NCBI GenBank assembly: GCA_031290815.1
Contig: JAISLO010000159.1
Coordinates: forward strand, 1 to 5,510
From: Synergistaceae bacterium
GTDB taxonomy: Bacteria > Synergistota > Synergistia > Synergistales > Synergistaceae
Reading direction: 5' to 3'
DNA: 5,510 nt
Shown: piece after piece, positions 1 to 5,510 of the stretch
Layout: the number at the start of each line of letters is the position of its first letter
How positions within the stretch are numbered: the stretch's first letter is position 1
Translations under genes and position numbers: made by a program
The notes under the pieces: generated by a model
Seen by the model: only the letters and a program-made list of their open reading frames with translations
The model's database searches: none
What the model was told of the DNA's origin: nothing

Positions 1-471
1 CTGTTTACTGACGTGCTGGAGATTCACACGCTCGAATTGAGGAAGCTTCCAGAGAAGGCCGGATCTGACTCGAAAGAGAGCGAGCTTCTGAACTGGCTCC
101 GGCTGATAAGGTCGGAGAGTGAGGAGGAGATCGAGATGCTGTCGACGAAGACGGAAGAGATACGGATGACCGTGGGCCGCCTGAAGCAGCTCAGCGAGGA
201 CGAACAGACGAGGATGATATACGAGGCGAGGGAACTTTATCTGATGGACGAGGCGGTAAGGCGAGAAGTGGCAGTGGCTGAAGCAGAGGCGAGAGGCGAA
301 GCGAGGGGCGAGGCAAGAGGTGAGGCAAGAGGCGAGACTAGGGGCAGGGCTGAGGGCGAGGCGAGGGGCAAGCTTGAGGTCGCGCGTAAAATGCTTGCCC
401 GCGGAATACCCATTAGCGACATCGTCGACATAACCGGGTTGAATGAGCGGGACATACTATCGCTCCAGTAA
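1..471 (+). CDS. Rpn-family recombination-promoting nuclease / putative transposase, C-terminal part (5' end outside window)
   Basis: The reading frame is open from base 1 to a TAA at 469-471, so only the last 156 codons are present. The GTG at 13 is not a credible start, because the frame reads LFTDVLEIHTLELRKLP across it; this is the junction typical of Rpn/YhgA-like (PD-(D/E)XK) proteins, whose nuclease half precedes it. Family members are usually about 300 residues, so roughly half, including the catalytic domain, is missing to the left. What remains is an acidic, helical, Glu/Lys-rich segment, then a low-complexity run of Ala-Arg-Gly-Glu repeats (289-372), then a small C-terminal helical module (KMLARGIPISDIVDITGL) of the kind that ends many Rpn proteins. 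Rpn proteins are DNA endonucleases that promote RecA-independent recombination and are often multicopy and rapidly diverging. Family assignment rests on the C-terminal pattern alone; function and intactness cannot be judged from here. Confidence 0.75.
   Translation: MFTDVLEIHTLELRKLPEKAGSDSKESELLNWLRLIRSESEEEIEMLSTKTEEIRMTVGRLKQLSEDEQTRMIYEARELYLMDEAVRREVAVAEAEARGEARGEARGEARGETRGRAEGEARGKLEVARKMLARGIPISDIVDITGLNERDILSLQ
289..372 (+). repeat. 12-bp tandem repeat encoding A-R-G-E units in the Rpn gene
   Basis: Seven in-frame 12-bp units follow the pattern GC(G/A)-(C/A)G(A/G)-GG(C/T)-GA(G/A). The first four encode ARGE exactly (289-336). The last three are diverged (TRGR, AEGE, ARGK; 337-372). 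The unit is a multiple of three, so changes in copy number would lengthen or shorten the linker before the C-terminal module without breaking the frame. Such charged repeats at this place are common in Rpn proteins and are probably helical and exposed. Copy-number change by slippage is inferred, not seen. Confidence 0.85.
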
Positions 472-480
472 TAGAAAGAC

Positions 481-507
481 CGGCGGGCAGTAAGATGCCG
501 CCCGCCG
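481..507. terminator. GC-rich hairpin downstream of the Rpn gene, possible terminator
   Basis: A perfect 8-bp inverted repeat, CGGCGGGC (481-488) and GCCCGCCG (500-507), encloses an 11-nt loop and begins 9 nt after the Rpn stop codon. That position fits a transcription terminator. On the + strand, however, the bases after the stem (TCGATTCTGATC) are not a U tract. On the - strand the stem is followed by GTCTTTCTATTA, which is more U-rich. It may be a weak or factor-assisted terminator, an mRNA 3'-end stabilising stem, or a block to antisense transcription. Confidence 0.5.
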
Positions 508-601
508 TCGATTCTGATCGTACGCATCTACCCTCTCCTCGTAGTTACGAATGCTGCAAAATCTACCTGCAAGCGGGCCGGCCGCACTCGTAAGATTGGT
601 G

Positions 602-634
602 TTGAAACTGCTGCCATGTGAGAATAACTCTAAT
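602..634 (+). promoter_or_regulatory. Weak candidate promoter upstream of the DegS-like kinase gene
   Basis: TTGAAA (602-607) resembles a sigma-70 -35 box and TCTAAT (629-634) matches the -10 consensus at five of six positions, but the 21-nt spacer is longer than the usual 16-18. This AT-richer stretch is the only place between the Rpn stop and the kinase start where I find a plausible pair. It would give a leader of about 30 nt. Treat it as a weak suggestion. Confidence 0.2.
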
Positions 635-670
635 GAGACATATTTGCGACAGAAGGGCGATGTTTCTGCA

Positions 671-1837
671 ATGGTTGATGAGACATTGAGGAGAGAGCTT
701 CTGGACGTTCTTGAAAAGACCAAAGAATCCCTCCACGGCGGTATAGACCAGGTCGCTCGGATTCGCGACAATATTATGAACGTTCAAAAAGAGCTTCATG
801 GTGAGCTCATGGAAGTGCGCAAGGAGGTAGGTGAGGTCATGGCCGCAAATGACGCCGTGACGAAAGCCTACAGGGAGGCGAGGAGCCAGATCTCGGAGGT
901 TGCCCCAAATTCGAGGAACATTTTGAATGAGAAACTGTATGACGAGGCTGAGCGTTTCATGAGGCTGAGGGTCTCCTTCGGCGACAGGGAGGGCATTCTG
1001 AGAAAAAGGCGAGACGACCTCGATCGCGAGATGGCGCGAGTCGGGCGCGTGGCCGATCAGAGCGTGAGCATAATGAACAAGATGCGCCTCGCGATGGAAG
1101 TGATTGAAAATCAGGCAGATTCCTCCGACTACGTCAAAACGGCCGGCGACGCCCACACGGTGGACCTCGCGCTGCAGTTCGCCGAAAGGGAGAACAAGAG
1201 GCTGGCTCGGGAGATTCACGATGGTCCCATACAGCAGTTCGCGGCGACCGTGCTCTCGTTCGAATACCTGGAGAGGGTTGTGGCAGGCGGCGACAGGGAT
1301 GCGATAATGGATGAGGTCAAGAGGATAAAGGCCCAGATTAGGGACACGCTGGGCGATTTCCGCGGGTTTCTGCTGCAGCTTCAGCCGGTGGGCCTCGAGA
1401 AGGGGCTTGGCCGCGCGATTAAACGCCTCGCCGAGAATTACAGGGAGCGTTACGGAGTGGAGTTCGAAGTCGAGACCACGCAGGAGGAGGATGGGTTCTC
1501 AGGAGTCCTCCGCTCGAATATGTTCCGAGTCGTTCAGGAGGCCGTGTCCAACGCCATGAGGCACGGAAAGGCGAGCAAGATCGGCGTGAAATACGGCTAT
1601 TCAAAGAACTCGCTGTCGCTTGAGATTCAAGACAACGGCGGAGGCTTCGACATCGACACAGGCAAGGCGCTGGCGGCCGAGAGGGGTTCTTACGGGCTGT
1701 CCAACATGAACGAGCGCGTAAACTTTGTCAACGGCACCCTCAATATAAAGAGCAAGAAGGGTCACGGGACAAAGGTCATCATAAAAGCGCCCATAGGAGG
1801 AGAGGCTAATGGACAAGATCAGGATAGTTCTGGCTGA
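671..1837 (+). CDS. degS: DegS-like cytoplasmic sensor histidine kinase (HisKA_3 / HATPase_c)
   Basis: A kinase of 388 residues, close to the 385 of Bacillus DegS, with no membrane segment or signal peptide. It should be a cytoplasmic enzyme that phosphorylates itself and then the adjacent regulator. Residues 1-165 are a long charged coiled coil, as in DegS. The HisKA_3 dimerisation motif gives phosphoacceptor His183 in EIHDGPIQQ; HDxxxQ (His183, Asp184, Gln188) is the signature linked to phosphatase activity in this subfamily. The ATPase domain shows an N box (E290, N294, H298), a G1 box D321-N-GGG and a G2 region G339-S-Y-G-L, ending in GHGTKV near 364-369. The ATG at 671 is chosen because it aligns with the start of DegS. 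An in-frame ATG at 551 would add 40 residues with no family match. AAGGG at 653-657 is a rather distant SD (13 nt). The stimulus is unknown. The symbol is by similarity; it could also be a paralogous NarL-type kinase. Confidence 0.88.
   Translation: MVDETLRRELLDVLEKTKESLHGGIDQVARIRDNIMNVQKELHGELMEVRKEVGEVMAANDAVTKAYREARSQISEVAPNSRNILNEKLYDEAERFMRLRVSFGDREGILRKRRDDLDREMARVGRVADQSVSIMNKMRLAMEVIENQADSSDYVKTAGDAHTVDLALQFAERENKRLAREIHDGPIQQFAATVLSFEYLERVVAGGDRDAIMDEVKRIKAQIRDTLGDFRGFLLQLQPVGLEKGLGRAIKRLAENYRERYGVEFEVETTQEEDGFSGVLRSNMFRVVQEAVSNAMRHGKASKIGVKYGYSKNSLSLEIQDNGGGFDIDTGKALAAERGSYGLSNMNERVNFVNGTLNIKSKKGHGTKVIIKAPIGGEANGQDQDSSG
1795..1800 (+). promoter_or_regulatory. Strong Shine-Dalgarno of the DegU-like gene inside the kinase gene
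   Basis: A perfect AGGAGG lies 8 nt before the ATG at 1809, within the last codons of the kinase gene. It fixes the regulator's start at 1809. It also means both genes are read from one mRNA, with the regulator having its own strong initiation site despite the overlap. Confidence 0.85.
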
Positions 1838-2483
1838 CGATCACAGACTTTTTCGCGAAGGACTGCGCCGGCTGCTCGAACTGGAGAGCGACATCGAAAT
1901 AGTGGGCGAGGCCAAAGACGGAGCCGAGGCGGTCGATCTGGTGATCGAGACCGACCCCGACATAGTGCTGCTCGATATCAACATGCCGCTCTTGGACGGA
2001 GGGCAGGTGATAAAACAACTCAAACGCGAGAAGAAGAGCCTCCGATGCAGGTTCATCGCGATAACGGCCTATGACGACGAGGAGCACATGGCGTCGATGT
2101 CGTCCTTGGGAATCAACGGATACGTCCTGAAGTCATCCAGCGCGCCCGACCTGGTCAAGGCGCTCCGCGCCGTCTACAACGGCGAGTCCTATGTCGATCC
2201 GAAGGTCGCCGGCAAGCTGCTCTCATCGTTCCAGAAGCGCAAGGCGGAGCAGGACGTCATGTTCCTTCTGACTCAGCGTGAAAAGGAAGTACTCTTCTGG
2301 CTCTCCCAGGGTTTCAACAACTCGGAGATATCCGACAAGATGACGCTCTCGGAGAAGACGGTGAAAAACCACGTCAGCCACCTGCTGAAAAAACTCGGGC
2401 TGAACGACAGGACACAGGCCGCCGTGCTTGCGTGGCGCATGGGGCTGGTCCAGTCCCCGGAGTCCGCTGCGCAAAAGCCCTGA
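1809..2483 (+). CDS. degU: DegU-like response regulator (NarL/FixJ family, REC-LuxR HTH)
   Basis: A DNA-binding regulator of 224 residues (Bacillus DegU has 229), predicted to be phosphorylated by the kinase just upstream. The receiver domain (about 4-120) has the acidic pair D10-D11, phosphoacceptor Asp56 in LLDINMP, the switch Thr86 and the conserved Lys108 in GYVLK. A linker leads to a LuxR/GerE-type helix-turn-helix starting at LTQREKEVL (154-162), with recognition helix SEKTVKNHVSHLLKKLG (181-197). All key residues are intact. The gene overlaps the kinase gene by 29 nt and ends in a strong terminator, so the pair forms a two-gene operon. In Bacillus this pair governs motility, exoenzymes, competence and biofilm. 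Here fliD lies just downstream on the opposite strand, so a role in flagellar control is a reasonable inference, but its targets cannot be read from the sequence. The symbol is by similarity; NarL-type regulators are highly paralogous. Confidence 0.88.
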   Translation: MDKIRIVLADDHRLFREGLRRLLELESDIEIVGEAKDGAEAVDLVIETDPDIVLLDINMPLLDGGQVIKQLKREKKSLRCRFIAITAYDDEEHMASMSSLGINGYVLKSSSAPDLVKALRAVYNGESYVDPKVAGKLLSSFQKRKAEQDVMFLLTQREKEVLFWLSQGFNNSEISDKMTLSEKTVKNHVSHLLKKLGLNDRTQAAVLAWRMGLVQSPESAAQKP

Positions 2484-2485
2484 TT

Positions 2486-2532
2486 CAAAATTAATTTCCC
2501 CCAGAGAGTCAATATCCCTGGGGGAATTTTTT
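2486..2532. terminator. Bidirectional rho-independent terminator between degU and fliD
   Basis: A perfect 9-bp stem, TTCCCCCAG (2496-2504) and CTGGGGGAA (2518-2526), encloses a 13-nt loop and is followed on the + strand by six T (2527-2532). Read on the - strand, the same stem is followed by ATTAATTTTG. It therefore serves the operon ending at 2483 and the convergent fliD ending at 2563. The gap between the two stop codons is only 79 nt and holds no other gene. Confidence 0.9.
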
Positions 2533-2562
2533 AGCGGAGGGGCAAAATTTTAGGGTTTTAAA

Positions 2563-5409
2563 CTAATTCGAATTCGCGTTCATGTTCAGGTATTGCGACA
2601 CGCTGGACATCTGCGCGTTGAGCTTCTGAATAGCCAGCTCCATGTTGGTGTACTGCTTGTACAGCGTCTCCTGTCTTTGGGCGAGCTGCATTTCGAGCCT
2701 GTCTATCTGATCCTGCAGCGACTCCATCTCCGTGTCGATGTTGTTCATGGCGGCGCTGATGCGGCCCTTGGTGATCGTCGTCCCACCCACCACGACCTGG
2801 CTGCTCGACGCCAGGTTGTCGACGTAGGAGTCCAGCCCCTTCATGAACGAGACCATCACGTTCGACATCTGCTGAGAGTCGTCGATGATCCCCTGGAAGA
2901 AAGCGTTCGGATCGAACTCGAGAAGCCCGCTCTTTCCGTAGTCGAGGCTCTCCGTCGTGAGCCCGTAGGACGAGAGCTGAATCTTGGCCGAGTCGTAGTG
3001 CATGTCGAGAAAATCAATGTCATATACCGCTCCGGACGATACGTTCCCCCATGCGTAGCTGGGAACGGGGGTGAACGTTACGGCCGACGGGTCGAACACG
3101 TATTTGACGTTGTAGGTGGTCCCCACGGCTGGAGATTTGCCACCGTCGAGCCACTCTATCTGGCTCACCATCACGCCGTTGTCGTCCTCGAAGGAGTTCA
3201 GCTTGTAGTCCTCGTTCTCCGTATAAGTCGTGCCCCCTGACGAGATGGTCAGTTGTCCGTTTATAGGAGGGGATGAATCCGGCACATAGTAAAGGTACGC
3301 GATTTTAGCGGTGCTGCGGGTCAGGGTGTCGTTATACGTCTCGGTCGTCTTTGTGCTGGACGGTTTTTTGATCACGAGCTGTCCGTTCGAGATCGTGACG
3401 TCGAGCCCCATACTGGCCTTCAACGACTGGACGCTCGTTACGCCGCCGCTGTTGACAACCGTGCCGTTGATGCCGGTGTTGAACTTCAGCTTTCTCTGGA
3501 TGTCCTCCAGCGTGTCGGTGGGCGCCACGTCTATTCTGGAGACGTTTCCGCCGGAGTTTATGTAGAACGCCCCCTCCATGTTTATGGCCGCGTCGGGGTG
3601 CTGTACCTTTCTCGACCGGAGCGCGTTCGAGAGGGTCGAAACGGGGTTGGTGATCATGGTCCGGAGCTGGTTCTTGATGTTCCAGAGAAGCTGGTCGCCG
3701 TACAGGACGCCGAACACGGTTTTTGAGTTCTCGGAGTCGGCCATGAGGGACTGGAGGTAGTCGTCCTCCGTGTCGATCGTGTTCTTGTTGTACTTCTCGC
3801 TCAGGCGGTCGTTAATCAGGGTCATGACGTTGTTGTAGGCTTCGACGAACTTCTCCATCGCCTCTATCGCGCCGGAGGCGTCCTGAGTGATGTTCATGAC
3901 AACGTGCCCCACGCCGAGCAGCTCCAGCTTGACGTTCGGTATCAGCTCTCCGCTGTCTGAGTCCTTGCTTATCTCGTTGTCAGGAACCGTGACGGGCACA
4001 CCGTTTATGACCACCTCGGCGTCCTGGGCGGTGGTGATGAGAGTGGTAAGGGGGTCGGTGTCGAAGATGTAATTACCTGGAGATCCCGCGTCCTCAATCA
4101 TGAATCCAAGCTGGACCAGAGCCGCGTTCGCGTTGCTAGCAGCGCCGTCTTCCTCCAAGTAGACCTTGTTGCGCGCGTATTCGTAGTCATCAGCGCTGGG
4201 TTTGATGAAGACGTAGTATTCGTCGCCGACTGCCGGATGTTTACCAGATCCTCCTGTTCCTGTTGGTGGTACGGTACCATTTCCCCATAAAATCTTGTAA
4301 TTCCCAGAGACGTCATCAGTAATCACAAAATCATCCGTGCTTGAAACCGCCGTTGCTCCGACAACATATGTACCTTTGTACGTTTTGCCTTTATCGTCAG
4401 TGATGGAGAAATTGGTGCTTGGGTTAAACCCCACTCCGGACGGAGGAGGCTGCAGTTCGTCCTCAAGGGGGGTGGTAGAATCCACAGTGAATTTTGTGGA
4501 GAGCACGGTCTTGACCTCAATGGTATCGCCGTCGGCCGGGTGGTTGGCAAACTCATTGCCGAAAGAGTCGAAAGTTTCCCATCTTATGGCGCCGTTCGAA
4601 GGATTATAAGTATAATCTATGTTCTCCACGTAATTCCTGCCATCCGAGCTGACGGAGAGTAGTTGTGGAGGGTAAGGATAAGTGAGGTTGTTTAAGTCCC
4701 TCGGCACATATGTTACGTAGTCCTTTACCTTTGTGTTTGCAAGTGTCGGATGATTGTATTCAGCAGTTTGGATCTTGTTCGACATTGTGAGGTTTACGCC
4801 CTCTAGGGCGCCGGTCTTGTCCAACCCTGTCAGGGCGCTCTCGATTACCAGCCTGTTGTCGAATATCTTGGCCGTCGCCATCAGAGGCTGACCTTTCTGA
4901 TCGGTCGCCTGCTGTATCTTGCTGTTTATGTCGGCGAGCGTGTCCTTTGCCTCAACGGTGATGCTCGCGACCTGTGTGTCCACGTGAATCCGGAACGTTC
5001 CGGTTATTCCCAGCGCTGTGGATGTGCTGTTCTGCCTTACTGAGACATAGCGCTGCGCCGTCGCGAGTTTATTGACCTCTATGTCCCACGACGCGATCTC
5101 GGCGTTGGCGTTGACCGTGGCCTTCGCAATGTCGGCCGCGTTGGTGGCGCCTCCAGCCTTGGGGCGCACTATGAACTCTGCGGTCTTGGCCTTGTACGTC
5201 GACTCGATGTTGAGCTGGAGCAACGTGTTCTGCAGCTTGCGGAATTCGCTCGCGAGCTCGCTGTAGAGCGATTTTTTGTAATCCAGCGTGTCTATCTTGC
5301 CCTGCCAGACCTTCGCGGGTTTTCTAGCCATTTCCAGCGTCTTCGTTATGATTTCATCCCAACCTATGCCGGAAGCTACCCCCGTGACTTGAAATGGCGT
5401 CTCAGCCAT
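2563..5409 (-). CDS. fliD: Oversized flagellar hook-associated protein 2 / filament cap FliD
   Basis: FliD caps the growing flagellar filament and guides flagellin assembly outside the cell; FliD proteins are generally about 450-700 residues, against 948 here. Residues 8-70 (GVASGIGWDEII, RKPAKVW) are the FliD N-terminal region. Residues 137-195 form a flagellin-IN-type motif. Residues 461-580 (DAEVVINGVPVTVP, FVEAYNNVMTLIN, MITNP) begin the FliD C-terminal region, and 795-948 complete it with a long terminal coiled coil (KGRISAAMNN to SVSQYLN). Between these lie extra Tyr/Asp/Gly-rich beta-like modules (about 245-302, 331-402, 715-772) and a second IN-type motif (613-685). I see no cysteine in the whole protein and no cleavable signal peptide, both usual for axial proteins exported by the flagellar type III system. 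The ATG at 5407-5409 has a strong SD. The frame is unbroken, so it is presumably functional. Confidence 0.92.
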   Translation of the reverse strand: MAETPFQVTGVASGIGWDEIITKTLEMARKPAKVWQGKIDTLDYKKSLYSELASEFRKLQNTLLQLNIESTYKAKTAEFIVRPKAGGATNAADIAKATVNANAEIASWDIEVNKLATAQRYVSVRQNSTSTALGITGTFRIHVDTQVASITVEAKDTLADINSKIQQATDQKGQPLMATAKIFDNRLVIESALTGLDKTGALEGVNLTMSNKIQTAEYNHPTLANTKVKDYVTYVPRDLNNLTYPYPPQLLSVSSDGRNYVENIDYTYNPSNGAIRWETFDSFGNEFANHPADGDTIEVKTVLSTKFTVDSTTPLEDELQPPPSGVGFNPSTNFSITDDKGKTYKGTYVVGATAVSSTDDFVITDDVSGNYKILWGNGTVPPTGTGGSGKHPAVGDEYYVFIKPSADDYEYARNKVYLEEDGAASNANAALVQLGFMIEDAGSPGNYIFDTDPLTTLITTAQDAEVVINGVPVTVPDNEISKDSDSGELIPNVKLELLGVGHVVMNITQDASGAIEAMEKFVEAYNNVMTLINDRLSEKYNKNTIDTEDDYLQSLMADSENSKTVFGVLYGDQLLWNIKNQLRTMITNPVSTLSNALRSRKVQHPDAAINMEGAFYINSGGNVSRIDVAPTDTLEDIQRKLKFNTGINGTVVNSGGVTSVQSLKASMGLDVTISNGQLVIKKPSSTKTTETYNDTLTRSTAKIAYLYYVPDSSPPINGQLTISSGGTTYTENEDYKLNSFEDDNGVMVSQIEWLDGGKSPAVGTTYNVKYVFDPSAVTFTPVPSYAWGNVSSGAVYDIDFLDMHYDSAKIQLSSYGLTTESLDYGKSGLLEFDPNAFFQGIIDDSQQMSNVMVSFMKGLDSYVDNLASSSQVVVGGTTITKGRISAAMNNIDTEMESLQDQIDRLEMQLAQRQETLYKQYTNMELAIQKLNAQMSSVSQYLNMNANSN
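3094..3573 (-). repeat. Second copy of a duplicated block in FliD (IN-type motif plus beta module C)
   Basis: Residues 613-772 repeat, at protein level, the order found at 137-303. Both copies start GTFRI/GAFYI and DTL.DI, continue through a hydrophobic strand (RLVIE/QLVIK), then T.EYN/TETYN with TL and YVP, then an SS.G..Y.EN.DY strand, an I.W turn and PA.G...V. The copy sits inside the FliD C-terminal region, splitting it. Similarity is clear by eye only at protein level, so the duplication is old. Boundaries are approximate. Confidence 0.6.
4204..4419 (-). repeat. Diverged third beta module (B) in FliD, in AT-richer DNA
   Basis: Residues 331-402 share with modules A and C a SITDDKG-KTY strand, an ILW turn and a closing HPAVGDEYYV (compare HPADGDTIEV in A and SPAVGTTYNV in C). 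A glycine/proline-rich loop, PPTGTGGSGK, separates the last two elements. Bases 4261-4440 are about 45 percent GC by hand count, against 55 percent at 2701-2760 and 68 percent at 5101-5160 of the same gene. Homology to A and C is an inference from the shared motif order. Confidence 0.5.
4501..5001 (-). repeat. First copy of the duplicated block in FliD (IN-type motif plus beta module A)
   Basis: Residues 137-303 hold the IN-type motif GTFRIHVDTQVASI with DTLADINSKI (137-166), a strand NRLVIES (185-191), the linker TAEYNHPTL to YVTYVP (215-236), and a beta module with SSDGRNYVENIDY (254-266), IRW (275-277) and HPADGDTIEV (290-299). It is the partner of residues 613-772. The IN-type motif is a known feature of FliD and hook proteins; the beta module is the unusual part. 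Confidence 0.6.
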
Positions 5410-5414
5410 GTAAA

Positions 5415-5423
5415 TCCCCCCTC
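5415..5423 (-). promoter_or_regulatory. Ribosome binding site of fliD
   Basis: Read on the - strand, GAGGGGGGA lies 5 to 13 nt before the ATG at 5409, leaving ATTTAC as the spacer from the G run. This supports the chosen start. No in-frame upstream start is visible. Confidence 0.75.
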
Positions 5424-5448
5424 AGTCGATGAATATATCCCTCATCAA

Positions 5449-5470
5449 TTATCGGCTGTCGTCAAGTTTA
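5449..5470 (-). promoter_or_regulatory. Candidate sigma-28 (FliA/SigD) promoter of fliD with short spacer
   Basis: On the - strand, GCCGATAA (5449-5456) matches the sigma-28 -10 consensus exactly. It is placed to start transcription some 30 nt before the fliD start codon, which suits a late flagellar gene. The only TAAA upstream (5467-5470, continuing CTTG) is 10 nt away, whereas the consensus spacing is about 15; at 15 nt there is no TAAA. Alternatively, TTGACT (5487-5492) with TAAACT (5465-5470) and a 16-nt spacer is a moderate sigma-70 promoter, preceded by an A/T-rich tract (5496-5510). Either or both could be used. Confidence 0.4.
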
Positions 5471-5510
5471 TCTGAAATGCCGTTATAGTCAAGGCAAAAA
5501 AATGTTTTTT

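Noticed and set aside
13..471. Rpn fragment as a complete small gene starting at the GTG at 13
   Set aside because: The frame is open to base 1 and the residues before 13 continue a family-typical motif; the true start lies outside the window.
551..670. In-frame ATG at 551 giving a 40-residue N-terminal extension of the DegS-like kinase
   Set aside because: The extra residues have no match to the DegS family, there is no SD before 551, the stretch is AT-rich and intergenic in character, and the start at 671 gives almost exactly the family length.
563..1219. 218-codon open frame on the - strand opposite the kinase gene
   Set aside because: It lies antisense to well-supported coiled-coil coding sequence, has no recognisable domain, and is explained by codon bias of the real gene.
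2593..3240. 215-codon open frame on the + strand opposite the 3' end of fliD
   Set aside because: Its His/Val/Leu/Arg-rich composition is typical of an antisense shadow; the - strand frame has clear FliD motifs throughout.
5428..5446. GATGA / TCATC inverted repeat in the fliD leader as an operator
   Set aside because: Only 5 bp arms with a 9-nt spacer; expected by chance at this length and not tied to any known site.
5432..5465. TTGACG (5460-5465) with TATATT (5432-5437) as a sigma-70 promoter of fliD
   Set aside because: The boxes are good individually, but the 22-nt spacer is too long.
5496..5510. A7-TG-T6 tract at the right edge as a terminator of a neighbouring gene
   Set aside because: It has no GC stem and is cut by the window end, so it cannot be judged; it may only be A/T-rich promoter-upstream DNA.
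1..5510. Insertion sequence, CRISPR array, tRNA or riboswitch
   Set aside because: No terminal inverted repeats, regularly spaced direct repeats, cloverleaf or known aptamer pattern seen; the Rpn gene alone does not define a mobile element.

Overview
The window looks like an ordinary chromosomal segment of a motile bacterium. It holds the 3' half of an Rpn-family (PD-(D/E)XK nuclease/transposase) gene, a DegS/DegU-type two-component operon, and a very large flagellar cap gene, fliD, convergent to the other two. Arg is often AGG/AGA, Ile is often ATA, GC content is moderately high, and Rpn, degSU and flagellar genes sit together. This would suit Synergistota, with deep-branching Firmicutes as the alternative. 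The assignment is a tentative inference, because the window has no phylogenetic marker gene.

Layout. (1) 1-471 (+): C-terminal part of an Rpn protein, entering from beyond the left edge, with a 12-bp tandem repeat encoding A-R-G-E units. (2) 472-670: intergenic, with a GC-rich hairpin at 481-507 and a weak possible promoter ahead of the next gene. (3) 671-1837 (+): cytoplasmic DegS-like histidine kinase. (4) 1809-2483 (+): DegU-like response regulator, overlapping degS by 29 nt behind a perfect AGGAGG, so the two are almost certainly co-translated. (5) 2484-2562: a short convergent gap with a rho-independent terminator that reads well on both strands. (6) 2563-5409 (-): fliD, 948 codons, roughly twice the common size. 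(7) 5410-5510: the fliD leader, with a strong SD and an exact sigma-28-type GCCGATAA -10 element, though its -35 spacing is irregular.

How the genes fit together. DegS would sense an internal signal through its coiled-coil N-terminus, autophosphorylate at His183 and pass phosphate to Asp56 of DegU. In Bacillus, DegSU tunes motility, exoenzymes and biofilm, and its genes lie close to flagellar genes. The neighbourhood here with fliD therefore suggests, but does not prove, a role in motility control.

The most interesting content is inside FliD. Conserved N- and C-terminal cap regions flank inserted material in which a 'flagellin-IN motif + beta-rich module' block of about 160 residues occurs twice (about 137-303 and 613-772). 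A third, diverged copy of the beta-rich module lies between them, in visibly AT-richer DNA. This points to a cap protein grown by internal duplication into a large surface-exposed, perhaps adhesive or antigenically variable, structure. I see no RNA gene, CRISPR array, insertion sequence or complete mobile element.
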